DNA from: Meloidogyne chitwoodi
Lineage: Eukaryota > Nematoda > Chromadorea > Rhabditida > Meloidogynidae
Direction of reading: 5' to 3'
Length of the DNA stretch: 64,000 nucleotides
NCBI GenBank assembly: GCA_015183035.1
Contig: JACZZP010000016.1
Location: forward strand, 930,001 to 994,000
Made by a program: the position numbers and the translations under genes. The notes under the pieces are model-generated. The model saw only the letters and a program-made list of their open reading frames with translations, was not told where the DNA came from and did not search any database. Position 1 is the stretch's first letter. Each line of letters begins with the position of its first letter. Of the stretch, positions 22,683-37,700 are shown in pieces.

Positions 22683-24476
22683 TTAATTTAACTTATTTGA
22701 AGTTTCATAACTATTAAGATTAGTTTCCTCTGTTGCGGTGGTTGCTGATGGTTCAATTGAATATTTACTAGAAATAATATAACGACAAGGCCATAAAAAT
22801 TTAGCTACAGTACGTCGATAATGTTCAATAAATAAATAAAAAATACAAGCATTTATTAGTTGATTGGCCATCACTAAAACATGTTGCCAAGGAACTGTCC
22901 AAAGAACTTTATCTGCTGGAAGAATAAATCCAAGAACATAAGTAACAAAAAACTAAAATTTAAAAAATATTTTATAAAAATAAAAATTAAATAAAATAAC
23001 CAAAGTATTGCAAATAAGAAAACCACAAACAACAGCTACAAGCATTGTTGAAATTGAAATTTCTCTTGCCATACTTTGATATTTTACTGAATTGTCTTTC
23101 TTCATTTCAGCATGAACTTTTCGTGACCTATTTTCAAGTCTGTTATATTTTAAATATATTTTTTAAATAATTTTTATTTTAAAAATATAAATAATAATTT
23201 TTATTTTATTTTATCCTTACTTTCGTACTTCCAAAATAATCATAAAATTAAAAAAAAATAATGCAGATATTGGAGTAAAAAATACAAATGCCAAATATGC
23301 GTACATATAAATCAAAGCATTCCTTATTGAATTATTTATATTATAAAGTTCAACAAATTCAGATTGGAAAAAAGAGCTATAGCAAGGTCTTGCACGCCAC
23401 TTTTTTTTTTAATTATTTTTTTAATTTAAATTTAAGATTTATTATTCTTACAAAAAAAGAGGAATATATATTAAATGAAGCAGCAGATATAATTATTAAA
23501 ATTAAAAATAGTTTAGTATTTGTAAGTGTCAAAATCCTTCCAGTTTTAAATGGATAACAAATTGCAAAATAACGATGTGCATGCATAAACATTGTTGTCC
23601 ATACACTTTAAAATATTTATAATAATTTTTATTTAAATAAAATTTAAAAAATAAATAAATTTAATTTTTTTTAAAATTAACTGACCTTAAAGTATAAAGT
23701 GTAGTAAATAAAGGATATGTGTATGGGAAGATAGTCTCACTATAATAATAATTTTTAAATAAAAATAATTTAAAAAAATAAAATATAACCTCATTTGAAC
23801 TAGCCATCTCCATTTTATTAAATAACCAAATCCAACAGCAGTAAATGAACACATTGTATCCAATAAAATAAGCATATCAGTTATTGCTTAAATTTAATTA
23901 ATTTAAATTAAAAAAAATATTTTTTATTACAAATTAATAAAAGATATAAATTTATTTGTTTTGATCTCATTGGTTTTGCCGAAAATACACGAATCTATAA
24001 TTAATTTTAAAATTTATTAATAATTAATAAAATACCGAAATAAAATCAGAAATTAATCCAATAAATAAAATTGGCAAATAACCAACACCTAAAAATTAAA
24101 ATTTATTTAATTAAATTTATTTTAGTATTTTTATATGGTCAAACATATTCAGAAATTAATAATTAAATGGTTTTATATCAGAGATGATTTAATTTAATTT
24201 TCATTTTTATTAATTTAATTTAATTTTTAAATAATAATAATTTTAACCCATTAGCCAATGATTTCCAGACCATCTATAATATATCATTTCTGTACATTCC
24301 CATAATTGTGAAGTTTGATTATTATTAAAATTATTATTATTTAATTCAAAATTTGTATTATTTTCAAAAATTGAAAAATTATTTGAAATATCTGTTTTAT
24401 TTAAATTATTAAATGCTAGATGGTCAATTAAATTAGTAATATTTTTGTTGTGCGAACCCTTTATTGTGTGGTTCAT
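22683..24476 (-). CDS. Rhodopsin-type GPCR, FMRFamide-like peptide receptor
   Basis: Nine exons join in frame from the ATG at 24476 to the TAA at 22683-22685. The extracellular N-terminus has many N-x-S/T sites. TM1 begins GVGYLPILFIGLISDFIS, TM2 and TM3 follow, and the TM3 end reads HAHRYFAICYPF, the rhodopsin-family DRY-equivalent. TM5 reads YMYAYLAFVFFTPISALFFF, TM6 is MLVAVVCGFLICNTL, and TM7 has MANQLINACIFYLFIEHYRR in place of NPxxY. A pair of basic clusters (LENRSRKVHAEMKK) forms the third inner loop. This layout fits the nematode FRPR/neuropeptide receptor group in the plasma membrane of neurons or muscle. The ligand cannot be told from sequence. Confidence 0.8.
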
Positions 24477-26412
24477 TTTTTACTTAAAATTAAAAAAAAA
24501 AAATTAATTATAAAATATAATTTATTAATAAAATTAATATAAAATTATAATAATTTTAATTAAATTATTTTTTAAATTTATTTTAATTTTTTATTTAAAA
24601 AATAAAATAAATTAAAATTTTAGATTAAAATAATAATTTATTATTATTTTCATTTTTTTATATTAAATTTTATATCAATTTAAAAATTAAAAAAAAAATA
24701 ATTATAAATAAAGTATTAATTCAATAAAATTAAGAAAATAATCAAACAAACCAATAAATAAATAAATTAACTTAAATAATTATTAAAACCTGTTTTTCAA
24801 GTTTGTGGTAATTTAAACAAGTAAAAGGTAGTTAGACTTAATAATAACACCTTTTGTGTTAAATTATTAAAATAAAATTGGAATTTAAATTAATTAAAAT
24901 ACCTTTATATTTTTTAAATTAATTAATCTTATTTAAAAAATAAAATTTAAAAAAAAAACAAATAAAATAATTAAAAAAATAATTTATTTATGTCTGGGTT
25001 AAAGCTTTAAAATTATTTATAAATTATAAATTTTTTTAATAAAAAAATTTATTAAATATTAACAATAGTAAAATATAAATTAAAATATATTTTAATTTTT
25101 TAAAATATAAGTAATTTTGTCAAAAATTAAATGATGAAAAAAAAAACAATTAACAAAAATAAAATTTAAAAATAATTAAATAATTGTATTTATATTATAT
25201 TTTTAAGGAAATATAAAAATTACAAATTCGATTAATTACATCATTTTTTTTTATTTTTTATCAAATAATATAAAAGCAATTACTAATTAAACATTTTTTG
25301 TATCTTAAGAAATTCAACGAATTATATCCATTTAAAAGAGGAAGTTGAGAAATTAAAAAAATAAAACTTTTTAAATTAAGAATTGAAAATTTGCAAAATC
25401 TAAAAATTATTTTAAATCAAATTAAAATATAATTATAGTTGTTTAATTAATTAATAATATTTTTATAAGCTAAATTCATCGGAAATAAAAGAAAATAATT
25501 TAAAATAAAATAATTTTTACCTATGTTTTTGCATATTTAGTCAGAATTGGTATTCATAAAAATATGAAAATAATAATAATTATTATTATTAATTTTCTAG
25601 AAGTTAATTTAAATTAATTTTTAATTTTCAAAAACATCTAATCAACGATCGACTTATTATTTTTTCAAATATTAAAGTAAAGGAAACAATTAGAATTTAT
25701 TTTTCTGATATATTTAAATTAATAATAATTTAACTCTACAAATTGAAAAAAAAAGAATTAAATTTAAAATTTAATTTGTTTACAAAATATTCATTGTGGA
25801 ATTATATTTTAATTCATTACATGAGATTTAAAAAATTTAAACACAAAAATACAAAAAAAATCAAAAATATTTTTGTTTTTGTATTTTAAATTAAAAAAAA
25901 CTTAAAAACAAATAAAATTAAAAGAACAATTTATTTTAGAAAACATTTTTTCAAATTTAATATATTTAAAGTCTTTTATTTTTTTGTACCCAAAATTTAT
26001 TTTTATTTTATTAGAAAATTGTAAATATTTTCGATTGAAATCAAGGGAATAATATTTATTAAAATGTCAAAAAAGTATATATAAATACCTATGAATTTCT
26101 TGTAATAAACCATTCAAAATTTTATTTCAATAATTTTAAATATTATTTTTTAGTTATAATTAAAATTAAATTTCTTATTCTTTAGTTTTAAATAAAAGGC
26201 AATGTCTGCTATTTAATGATTAGCCTAACTAAAGCTATAAAAAAAATTAGATTTCGGTGTTTATTTCTTCCAATTTATCAAAAAATACCCTTAACACGCC
26301 GCTACAAATACCCTAATTAATTTAAATAATTAACTTAATATAGCTTATTTTATATTTTTATTAATAAATTAATTTCAGAATAAAAAATAATAAAAAATAA
26401 ATTTATTTAAAA
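24477..26412. other. Intergenic, AT-rich
   Basis: Nearly pure A/T sequence of 1.9 kb between the divergent peptide-receptor gene and the small secreted-protein gene. It should hold both promoters. I see no coding exon or clear repeat. Confidence 0.45.
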
Positions 26413-26619
26413 ATGCAAGCTAAGAATATTGTAATAACTTTTTTTATCGTTATTGGAATGTTAGCTATTGTTAATTGTGGTGGTAATAATCCTCCTAATT
26501 TTTGTCCTCTTTATTGTTGCTTAAAAGCTCAAGGATTCTTATTTGTGAAAATTTGTCCAATTTTAGATATTAAAAAATTAATATTGGATTTGGATGTTTA
26601 TTGTAAATACTGCAATTAA
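26413..26619 (+). CDS. Small secreted Cys-rich protein, candidate effector
   Basis: A single exon of 68 codons. The first 22 residues are a good signal peptide ending near VNC. The mature part is about 46 residues with seven Cys if the one at the cleavage site is counted: FCPLYCC, KIC and YCKYC. It has no known motif. Small secreted Cys-rich proteins are common among nematode gland products, but also among antimicrobial and cuticle peptides, so the role is open. The gene stands alone between long A/T stretches. The start has no competing upstream ATG in frame. Confidence 0.6.
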   Translation: MQAKNIVITFFIVIGMLAIVNCGGNNPPNFCPLYCCLKAQGFLFVKICPILDIKKLILDLDVYCKYCN

Positions 26620-26838
26620 AAGGTTTTAATTAATTAATTAATATTAAATAATATATTTATTATTATTTAGATTTGTTAACAATGGAGAGATATAGATGAA
26701 TATAATATAGAAATAATAAAATATATAGTTAAATTCAAAAAAAGTAATAATAATGAATGATAAATTATTTAATTAATTATTGAATAAAAATGTTTAAAAT
26801 TAATATATAATATATATATTTATGTATATTATTTTTTT

Positions 26839-29214
<2,376 letters not shown>

Positions 29215-30201
29215 TTAAATAATTTCTAAAAGAATTTAAATAAATATATATTTATATTTTTATTAAATTTTATAATTAAGTGAATATTTTGAAAGAAATT
29301 TAATTTAAAAATATTTTTTTTAATTTTATAAAAATAATGAGACTATCGTTGTAAAAATAATATTTAATTCTTTCCATTAAAACTTAATTAATTATTTAAT
29401 TTTCTTTAATTGATTCAAATTTAAATTAATTATTTTAAATAAAAATAAATAAACAACTAAATTGTTTATCAAATTAATATTTATATTATATAATTATATT
29501 TTTGATAATATTTTGGCATTAAATAAATATAAGTAAGTTGATAAGAAAATAAAATATATTTTTTATTATTTAATTAGTAAGTAAAAATAAATAATTTTAA
29601 AAAAATAAGTAAATTATTTAATAAATAATATATTTTATTTTATTCATCTAACAATTACACTCTAATTTTATTTTATAAATATTTAAGAAAAATAGAGTTT
29701 AATAATATTTTGATTGATTTAGTAAATTATTAAAGTGGCAAAGAACGTAAAGTTTTATGTAAAACACTAAATATAATTTAAAAATAAAAATAATAATATT
29801 TATTCATCTCTGATAACGTTGAAAATATAATCTACAAAAATTAAATAATCAATGCTTTTAACATAGATTTTTTGCAAAAAGTAATAATAATTTTAAAAAT
29901 ATTATTTTTTTGTTAAAAATTGAGGACTTTTGCCACAAAAAGTAAAAATTACAAAAAAAAAATTTTTATCGTCAAAACATTTTTTAATAATGGGAACAGA
30001 AAGCACAGAGAAAATACAATTCTAAAATATAGAAAATTAAATATAATAATAAGAAAAACTTTAAATAATAAATTTAGGAAATAGGTATATATATATTTTA
30101 CTTAAATAAATGTTTTCTTTTTTTTTTTACATTTTTCCATCCAATCAGACATTTCTCTTCATAACTTTTTTTTTAATTTTTTTCTAAAACTTTTCTTTTT
30201 T
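29215..30201. other. Intergenic, AT-rich
   Basis: The P450 promoter side and the 3' flank of the SXP-like gene meet here. I see no coding exon or defined repeat. Confidence 0.4.
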
Positions 30202-32244
30202 TTAATTATCCCCTTTATCCTCAGTATTTTCAGATTTTTCATCATCTTTTTGTAAATTTGGCCCATCTTCACCTTTATTTTCTTCTTTCATTTTTTTTCC
30301 TTCTTTTTCATTAGCATTCTTTACTTTTTCTTCTTCAATCATCTCCTCTTCGTTATTTTCATTCAAAATATTATTATTTTTATTTTCATTTGTTATTAAC
30401 TCATTTTCATCTCCATCTTCCTTTAAAAAATTCTTTTCCTTTCCTTTCTCTTCCTCATCATTCACATTTTGATTTTTTTCTTCAGAAGAGTTGGAAGATT
30501 TATTTTCTTCCTCATTTTTCTTTTTATCAGTAATTTCTTCAGTTGGAATCTTTGACTTTTTATTATCTTCTTTTTCTTCCATATTTTTCAATTTATCTTC
30601 ATTATCATCATATTCATCATCTTCTTTCAATTTTTCACCATTTAAATTATCTTCCTCGTTTAATTTAGGAATTAAATTATTTTTATTTAAATCATTGTTT
30701 TCGTTAACATTTGTAGAGGAAGAAAAAGGATTGTCATTGTTCTGCCCCGATATTGGCAAATTTGTTGACTTAATTAATGTCTGTTCTTCCTCTTCCAAAC
30801 AAAAATCAATAAGTCGAAGTTTAACATTTTCTTTAAATTCTTTAAGTACTTGAGGATTTGCTGAATTTACTGAATTACGAATATTTTCACATTCACTATG
30901 ACGGCTAATAGATTGGTCATTAATAAATGACTAAATTTAAATTTTAAAAAATTAAAAATAAATTCTTTTTATAAACTAACCATAACTGTTTTATACAATT
31001 TTTTTGTCTCTTCAGAAAAAGTTTTCAATTTTTCTTCATTTTGTTTAATTCTAATTTGTTTTTTGTCAGTTAAATTTTGTTTCCATTCAGAATAAGCTTT
31101 CTAAATTTAAATAATTATTTAAATATAAATAAATTATTTATTTATTTATTTAAATTTTTCTTCTTTTTTTAAAAAAAACCTGAATTTCCTCTGTCTCTTT
31201 TTGTAGCCATTCTTCTCTTTTTTTATCCAAATCACCTTTTGTCAAATCTTTTTCACGTATAAGTGCTCTAAATGAAAGAATACTTTCATCAGTTAAATTT
31301 TTAAGAAAAGGATAAATTTGAAAAAGAAATTCTTTTTCATTTTGATCAATCTGTTGTTGTTCATTTTCTTCATTACTGTCCAAAATAAATTAAATTTTTT
31401 AAAACAATTATTATAATAATTATTTTTGAAATTAAAAACAAACAAACCCATTAATTTCTTTTTCTACTAAATTATTTTCCCCATTTTTATTTAAAGGTTT
31501 TTCATCTAAATTTATTTTTTCATTTCCAGTAAATCCTTCTTTATTATAATTAGGATTTCCTTGCAAATTTTGTTGTCCAAAAGGAGACATTTTATTAATT
31601 TGACCCTCTTTAAATGAATTCTTATTTTGTTCAGAATTTTTTAAAAATTGATTTTCTCCTTGATTTTCTCCTATTTTTCTAAAATTTGTTGGCATTCCGT
31701 TTCCCTCAAATCCTTGAGGAAGTTGATTATCCAAAAAATTTTTATTTTCTAGATTTTTATCAAATCCATTTTTTTTATTTTCGGGATAAAATCCTCCCAA
31801 TTTTGTTTTATCAAATGGACTACTCATTTCAGGTCTTCCAAATTGGGAAGAACCATCATTAAAATTTCCATTATTATTTTCATTATTCCCTCCAATTCCT
31901 TTCTCATTTGTAATATTTCCAAGTTTTTGGCCCTCATTCAATTTCTGACCTTGATTTAAATTTTGCCCTCCGTCATTAGAATTTTCGTCAGACCCGGAAT
32001 CTTCAGAATCATCATTTAATTGTTGTTGTGGTTGTTGATTTTGTGTAAAATTTAATTTATCTAATTTTCCATCCTTTTGGCTAAAATTATTTTCAAAAGA
32101 CTTTTTTGTTGGATCTTCTTGGAATTCTTTACCAAAATTATTATTCTCTCCAATAGAAGGAGGAATACTTTTATTTTCACATTTTTGTAAAAATAAAAGA
32201 CTCCAAATAATTAGAGAAAATGACAAGAATTTCTTCTTGAACAT
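30202..32244 (-). CDS. Secreted SXP/RAL-2 (DUF148)-like protein with charged tail
   Basis: Four exons join in frame from the ATG at 32244 to the TAA at 30202-30204. The first 25 residues are a signal peptide (FKKKFLSFSLIIWSLLFLQKC). About 240 residues of Asn/Gln/Gly-rich low-complexity sequence follow. Then comes a helical domain (from EKEFLFQIYPFLKNLTDESI through REKDLTKGDLDKKREEWLQK to about 110 residues on) that fits the SXP/RAL-2 family, nematode-only secreted antigens that may bind divalent cations. The last 200 residues are Glu/Lys/Asn-rich and acidic. Typical family members are about 150-250 residues, so both flanking low-complexity arms are extra. In plant parasites the family is expressed in the amphids, hypodermis or glands. 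The domain call is moderate; the signal peptide is clear. Confidence 0.65.
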
Positions 32245-33153
32245 TTTCAATTTTTTAAATTACTTTTTTTTTCTTTTCTTAAATTAAATTTAAAATATTT
32301 AAATTTTATATAAAATTAAAACAAAATAAGAGGAGAGAGAAAATGCCCAAGTAATGTCAAACGAATAGCGAGAACATAGGATAGTAAAGAAGATAAAAAA
32401 GAGAAAAAGAGAGAGAGAGGAGAGAAGAGAAATTAATAAAAAAAAGTCTAATTGTCGGGCTAAATGCCCTTTTATCACAAGACAGCTATTTTAATTTTTT
32501 GCCACGTTTTGTCTTGATATTTCTCTTTTTATGAAGAAATAAAAAAAAGAATAAAGAAAGAGAGAAGAAATAAGAAATGCGCAATTAATTGATAAGAAGA
32601 TGTGGCGATTTTTTATTAGCCAAATTTATGTGTTTGACAATTAATGTTTTTTTGGCATGAATTAAACAAACAGGTTTAAGGATTTTATTAACTTTGAAAT
32701 AAATATAATATATTAATTCTAATAATATATATTAAATAATATTAAAATTAAAAATTGAAACAAAAATTAAGAAAAAAATTTTTTGATATTTTAAATTATA
32801 TATAATTATTCTGTCAGTTAAGAGAAATTTTTTAAATATTTTTTTTACTTTTATTGAAAACTTGTGAAATAAAATTTAAATTATATTATTATGAAATATT
32901 AAGACAAAAAGTGCAAGTAAAAAAAAAAGTAAATAAAAATCTTAATTATAATTAGACTATTTCATTATTTATATTTTGAAATTAAATATAATTAAAAAAT
33001 TAGCATTATTTATTTTTATTGAAAAATTATAAAAAATAATTTGAATAAATTTCATTCTTGTTTAATTTATTTTTAAATTTAAATATATTTAAAATGTTAA
33101 TTAATTATTTAATTTTTTTAATTTTATTTAATTATAAATTTAAATTAATTTTA
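32245..33153. promoter_or_regulatory. Divergent intergenic region with purine-rich tract
   Basis: This separates the SXP-like gene (minus) from the coiled-coil gene (plus). A purine tract (about 32375-32445, runs of AGAGAG/GAAGA) lies about 150 bp upstream of the SXP-like start, a common promoter feature. Two G/C-richer bits follow, including an inverted CAAGACA...TGTCTTG pair at about 32478-32516. The rest is plain A/T. Promoter function is inferred from position. Confidence 0.35.
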
Positions 33154-33748
33154 ATGATGGACAGTGAAATGATTGAATCAAATAATAAAAATAATGTAAT
33201 TAATTAATATTATTAAATTATAATTTATTGTTTTTAGGAAGAATCTTTGATTGAATCTTTTTCTAATTTTAATTTAAAACAAAAACAAGGTTACATAAAT
33301 ATTTTATTTTTATTATTAAAAAAAAAGTTATTTCATTGCTTATTTATTGTCTTTAATATACATATACCTATTTAAAAATCTAAAATTGTTTTTTTTTAAA
33401 TTTCTAATTAAAATTCCATATTTTTTAATTATTATTTAAATAGAAATAATGATGACAGAAAATGAAAAAAATAAAATTGAACATAAAAAATTGAGAAAAC
33501 GTTTTCTGAAACTTAAAAGTGAAATTAATGAAATAAATAATGAAATTGAAAAAAATGAAGCTGAACAAGAAGAAAATTATTTTACTACTGACGATGATAC
33601 TTTGGAAGAAATTAGAGAAAAACAAGAAAATTTGAAAAAAATTGAAAAAAGTTATGAAAAACTTAAAGAGAAAAGGAATGATTTAGAAGAAGAAATTAAA
33701 GAAATTTTAAATACTAAAAGACATTTATTTCCTTTGGGAAAAAATTGA
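33154..33748 (+). CDS. Small acidic coiled-coil protein
   Basis: Three exons join in frame: 33154-33195, 33238-33289 and 33444-33748 (about 132 residues). There is no signal peptide or membrane segment. Residues from about 40 to 120 form two long helices rich in Glu and Lys with Leu/Ile heptads (LRKRFLKLKSEINEINNEIE, then IREKQENLKKIEKSYEKL) joined by an acidic linker TTDDDTLEE. This is a coiled-coil hairpin; I do not recognise a family. It is probably a cytoplasmic or nuclear assembly subunit. The ATG pair at the start leaves a three-residue ambiguity. Confidence 0.55.
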
Positions 33749-34718
33749 GAGAAATTATTAAAAAGTAAATAAATAAAATTAAATAAAAAAAGAAAAATAA
33801 TATTTAATTTTAAATTTTTTTTAATAATTATTTAATTAGTAAATTTTAATGTTGATATTAAATTAATTTTAATTTATTTAAAATATTTAATGATAAATTT
33901 AGAATAATTTATATTTAAATAATAAAATTAAATTGACAAAACCCTTCCAAGAAAATGCCAAAATATACATAAGATTAATCCTGAGCAAAAAGCATAAGAA
34001 TAGTAAAAAGGTTAAAAACTCAAAACTCATACCTAAACTTAACACAAGAATTAAAATATTTTATTAATTTTATATATTTGCCATTTTTCCATAAAAAATC
34101 ATTATACCTACTATTTTAAATTAAAAATAATTTTCTTTTTTATTATTTCATTGTTTAATTATAGACCTATAGAATATATAATTATAATATAATTTTACTT
34201 TATACCTTTATTATCTAAACAATTTTAAATATTTTAAAGATAAAAACAATATAGAAAATTAATTATTATTTTTAAAGAAATATGTACAAGAATTTATTTT
34301 TTAAATTAAATATACAGCTTTTTTCAATATTTTCCTTAATTTTTGAGGTTGCCAAGTTTTATAAAAATAAATAAATTAATTAATTACCTTTTATTTAAAT
34401 AAATTAATTTTAATATTATTTTTAAAATAATTAATAATATAGTAATAAGTAGTTAACAAATGATATTAAGATCGTTTGAGTAATGCTAGGGGCAACGTAA
34501 AATATTTAATTAAATAAAACACCTGACAGTTAAATTGTTATTTTTTCAAATATTTTTTTTTAATTTATCCCCGGTGGAATTAAATAAATATTTTAATTTT
34601 ATTAGTTTTTATTATTTATTTTATTCGAATAAATTAAAAAAAAAATTTTTTTTAATTTACTTGTATTCTTGAACTTATTTTTTTAATTAAATATTACTTG
34701 ATTTATTGAGACATTTAA
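33749..34718. other. Intergenic, AT-rich
   Basis: Low-complexity A/T between two plus-strand genes. I see no exon, RNA gene or defined repeat. Confidence 0.4.
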
Positions 34719-37700
34719 ATGAACGAAGAAAATATTATTAGTGTTAGTTTTGTAATTTATATTTTTAAATTAATTTTTATTAAATTTAAGCCCATATATT
34801 CTACTTATAAAGAAAATGGTTTTGTACCAGAAATATTTTTTAATGCATTATTTCTTTCAATAATTTCATCAATTTCAATATTAATGAATTTTTCTATTTG
34901 TTATATTAATATAAAATACAGGTTAATTTATTTTTACTTTGATAATATAATTAAATAATAACAAAAAGTCTAATTTATTATTTGAGTGACATTCAATGTT
35001 TAATAGGTATTTCTAAAATTACCTTAAATTTTTCGAATTTTTCATGAAAACTATGTTTTTTTGACGTTAAGAGACGAACTACGACATCGACAATTTTTAA
35101 TTTAATTTTTAAATTAAAAAATCAAATCAATTAGTGGTCACTTTGTTTTATTTGTAAAAAAATATTTTTAATTTCTGATTTTTGAATTTTAAAATTAAAT
35201 TTTTTGAAATAAACATTAATAACTATAATTTGAGAATCTGAAATTACTATATATTTTTAACATTTAATTCAAAATGACTTCTACTTGGGTTAATTTTTTT
35301 AAACAAATTAAAAAATTAAAATGTCCCATTTAGTAAAGAATTTCTTTCCTTTTTTTTATAAATAAACTAAAAATAATTTAAGTGATCTTATAATTATAAA
35401 GTAACACAAAATTCTAGATTTTATATTTATTTTTTAATAAAAATAATTTCAGAAAAAAATATGCAACATTAAGAAGCAAAACTAGTTGTTTAATATTTAT
35501 TTATTCAATAAATGATATTTTAACTCAATCTAGTGCTTTTATATATTTTATATCTTCTGCAACTGGTCATAATTTTTATCAATTACGGAACATTTTGAGT
35601 ATTGAATTATATTCAATTACTGGATTTATTTCGGGAATTGTTTTGACTAATATTATTAGTTGTGATCGTTTAATGTCAATTTTATTTCCATTATCGTAAG
35701 GAAATAATTTTTTAATTTAAAATTCTCTTATACATTTATATCAAAATTTCAAAAAAATACAGATTTAAAAGAAAGACCTTTTTTAAAACAAATCTTACTA
35801 TAAATACTTTAAAAAATAATAACTCTCCTTCATACTACGAGGGATGTGGGTGAGTCCGCATAGGCAAAAAATTCTTAACGTAAAAATGGGGGGATTTCTA
35901 GTTTTCCCGATTTCAGTCCCTGTAGATATTTTATTTTAAAATTTCCGATCATTTTTTTAATTCTTATAATTAATTATAATATTTGGGAAGCAATTTGTGT
36001 GACATTTAATAAAAAAATAATTACTTAAAAATAAAAAAGTAGAACTCTAACCTAACTATATTCAAGTATTTTTATTAAATTAAATTTTAAAATTTATTTT
36101 ATTTCAGCTATAACAACTTCAAATCAAAATATTACATTTCTGTAATAGTAATAAGTATAATAATTATTGATTCAATAATTCTGTATTTTTATCTTTCACC
36201 ATTATCGAAATTTTGGGATTCTCAAATTTCTGCAAATCCTTATGAACTTGTTATCGTTACAATGTACAAACCAAATAATCTACCAGTACTTTTACTGCCC
36301 CCATTAGTTTGCATGATTTCTGGATTGATTTATATTCTTATTGGAATATTGACAAAATTTAAAACAAGTTTTTTTAAATTAAATACTAAAAATATTACTG
36401 TTAATTATACCTACACAGCACTTTCACCCCGTTGATGCCCGCGCGAAAACTAGCTAAATCTTTTCCTTTGACATGACGCCAAAATTTGAATCTATTTTTC
36501 TTTAATACACGTTATCTCTCTTACGTTTGACTTCATAAAAGAAAATAAAAAATGTCAGTAAGGAGAAAAGTATAAAATGGTCAAAAGCAAGAAAATGTAC
36601 AAAATACAAACCATGACTTTATTAATTAAAAAATAACAAAAAAATGAAGCTAAAATTATAAAAAAATAACATTTGGAACAAAATTTTTTTTATTAATCAT
36701 TTAAACCTTTATCGTGCAGATAATTCAGAAGAAATTGGTGCCTCATCATTCGTTCAACTTGAATTTTTCGATCTTTGAAGTTTCTGAATCGAAGTTCCTG
36801 TAAATTAAGTTATTAAACTTAAAATTTTGTTTATCTAAAAATCTTTCTAGCTTGTTAAAGACAGCGTGGTAGCTTTCAATTGCTTGTTCTGATGCAACTC
36901 CCCACCAACCAGTCGTTTTGATAAAGGCAGCACAATGGTGTAGCAAATAATGCAATTTTGGAAAAATTCTGCATTTTTTTGCTGCATTTTCTGCCTTTTT
37001 TCTCACCAAATCATTATTACTATTTTTTGCTATATTTTCCAAATGATTTTTTAACACCTGAAAATTATTCGATTAATGTAAAATGTAAAAAATAAACATT
37101 GAACATCTTATACAAAATTTTGGCTCCTTTGTCAACCAAGTCAGCCTGTTCCATAGGATCATCAAATAATTGAGCAGAAGACTTTGTGAACCACCATCGG
37201 ACTCCTTCAATTAATTTATGCCATAAAGCTGCTGCTTGTTCAAATTCTTGAAGATCAACAAGTCGACTTAATGAATTTTTCTCAACTTCTGTGTGTAACA
37301 ATTTAACTAAATCATTGCCTGAATTTAAAATAAACTAAAATAAAACATAAAAAAACCCCTAAATGCTTTTGTTCTCGGATCTCTTCTTATATGATTATTT
37401 TGTAGAAACTCAATCATGATTTTTTTGTCAATTATAAGTTCAAGTATATTAATTGCCCTAGTTGCCACACCATGAGTAATATGTAATGGAGGAGGCATGA
37501 TTTGTGCTGGTAGAATTGAAAATAGAGGAATATCAACAAAAGAGTAGTTTAACTCGGTGTCATTATATTCTCTCATTCTCCCTTTATTTTCAAGTTGTTC
37601 CTTTGGTGTTCTACAAATACAACAAGGATAGTTGCTGCATGCGCCTCGGTGACACAGTAGTGCTGACAAAAATTTCAGATCCCCCGTTAAAATCCTTAAA

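Noticed and set aside
23288..23557. 89-codon plus-strand frame within the peptide-receptor gene
   Set aside because: It is antisense to well-supported receptor exons encoding TM4 and TM5.
24797..24819. Sequence loosely like the complement of the nematode SL1 spliced leader
   Set aside because: It needs an insertion and several mismatches, and no splice donor or Sm-site context follows, so chance similarity is more likely.
30491..30853. Long open frame antisense to the SXP-like tail
   Set aside because: It is Ser/Phe-rich only because the sense strand is Glu/Lys-rich; no start context or splice support.
32466..32472. TGCCCTT, matching a motif I recall as enriched upstream of Meloidogyne dorsal-gland genes (TGCMCTT)
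   Set aside because: A single 7-mer in the opposite orientation to the gene is not enough; it is noted only as a hint.
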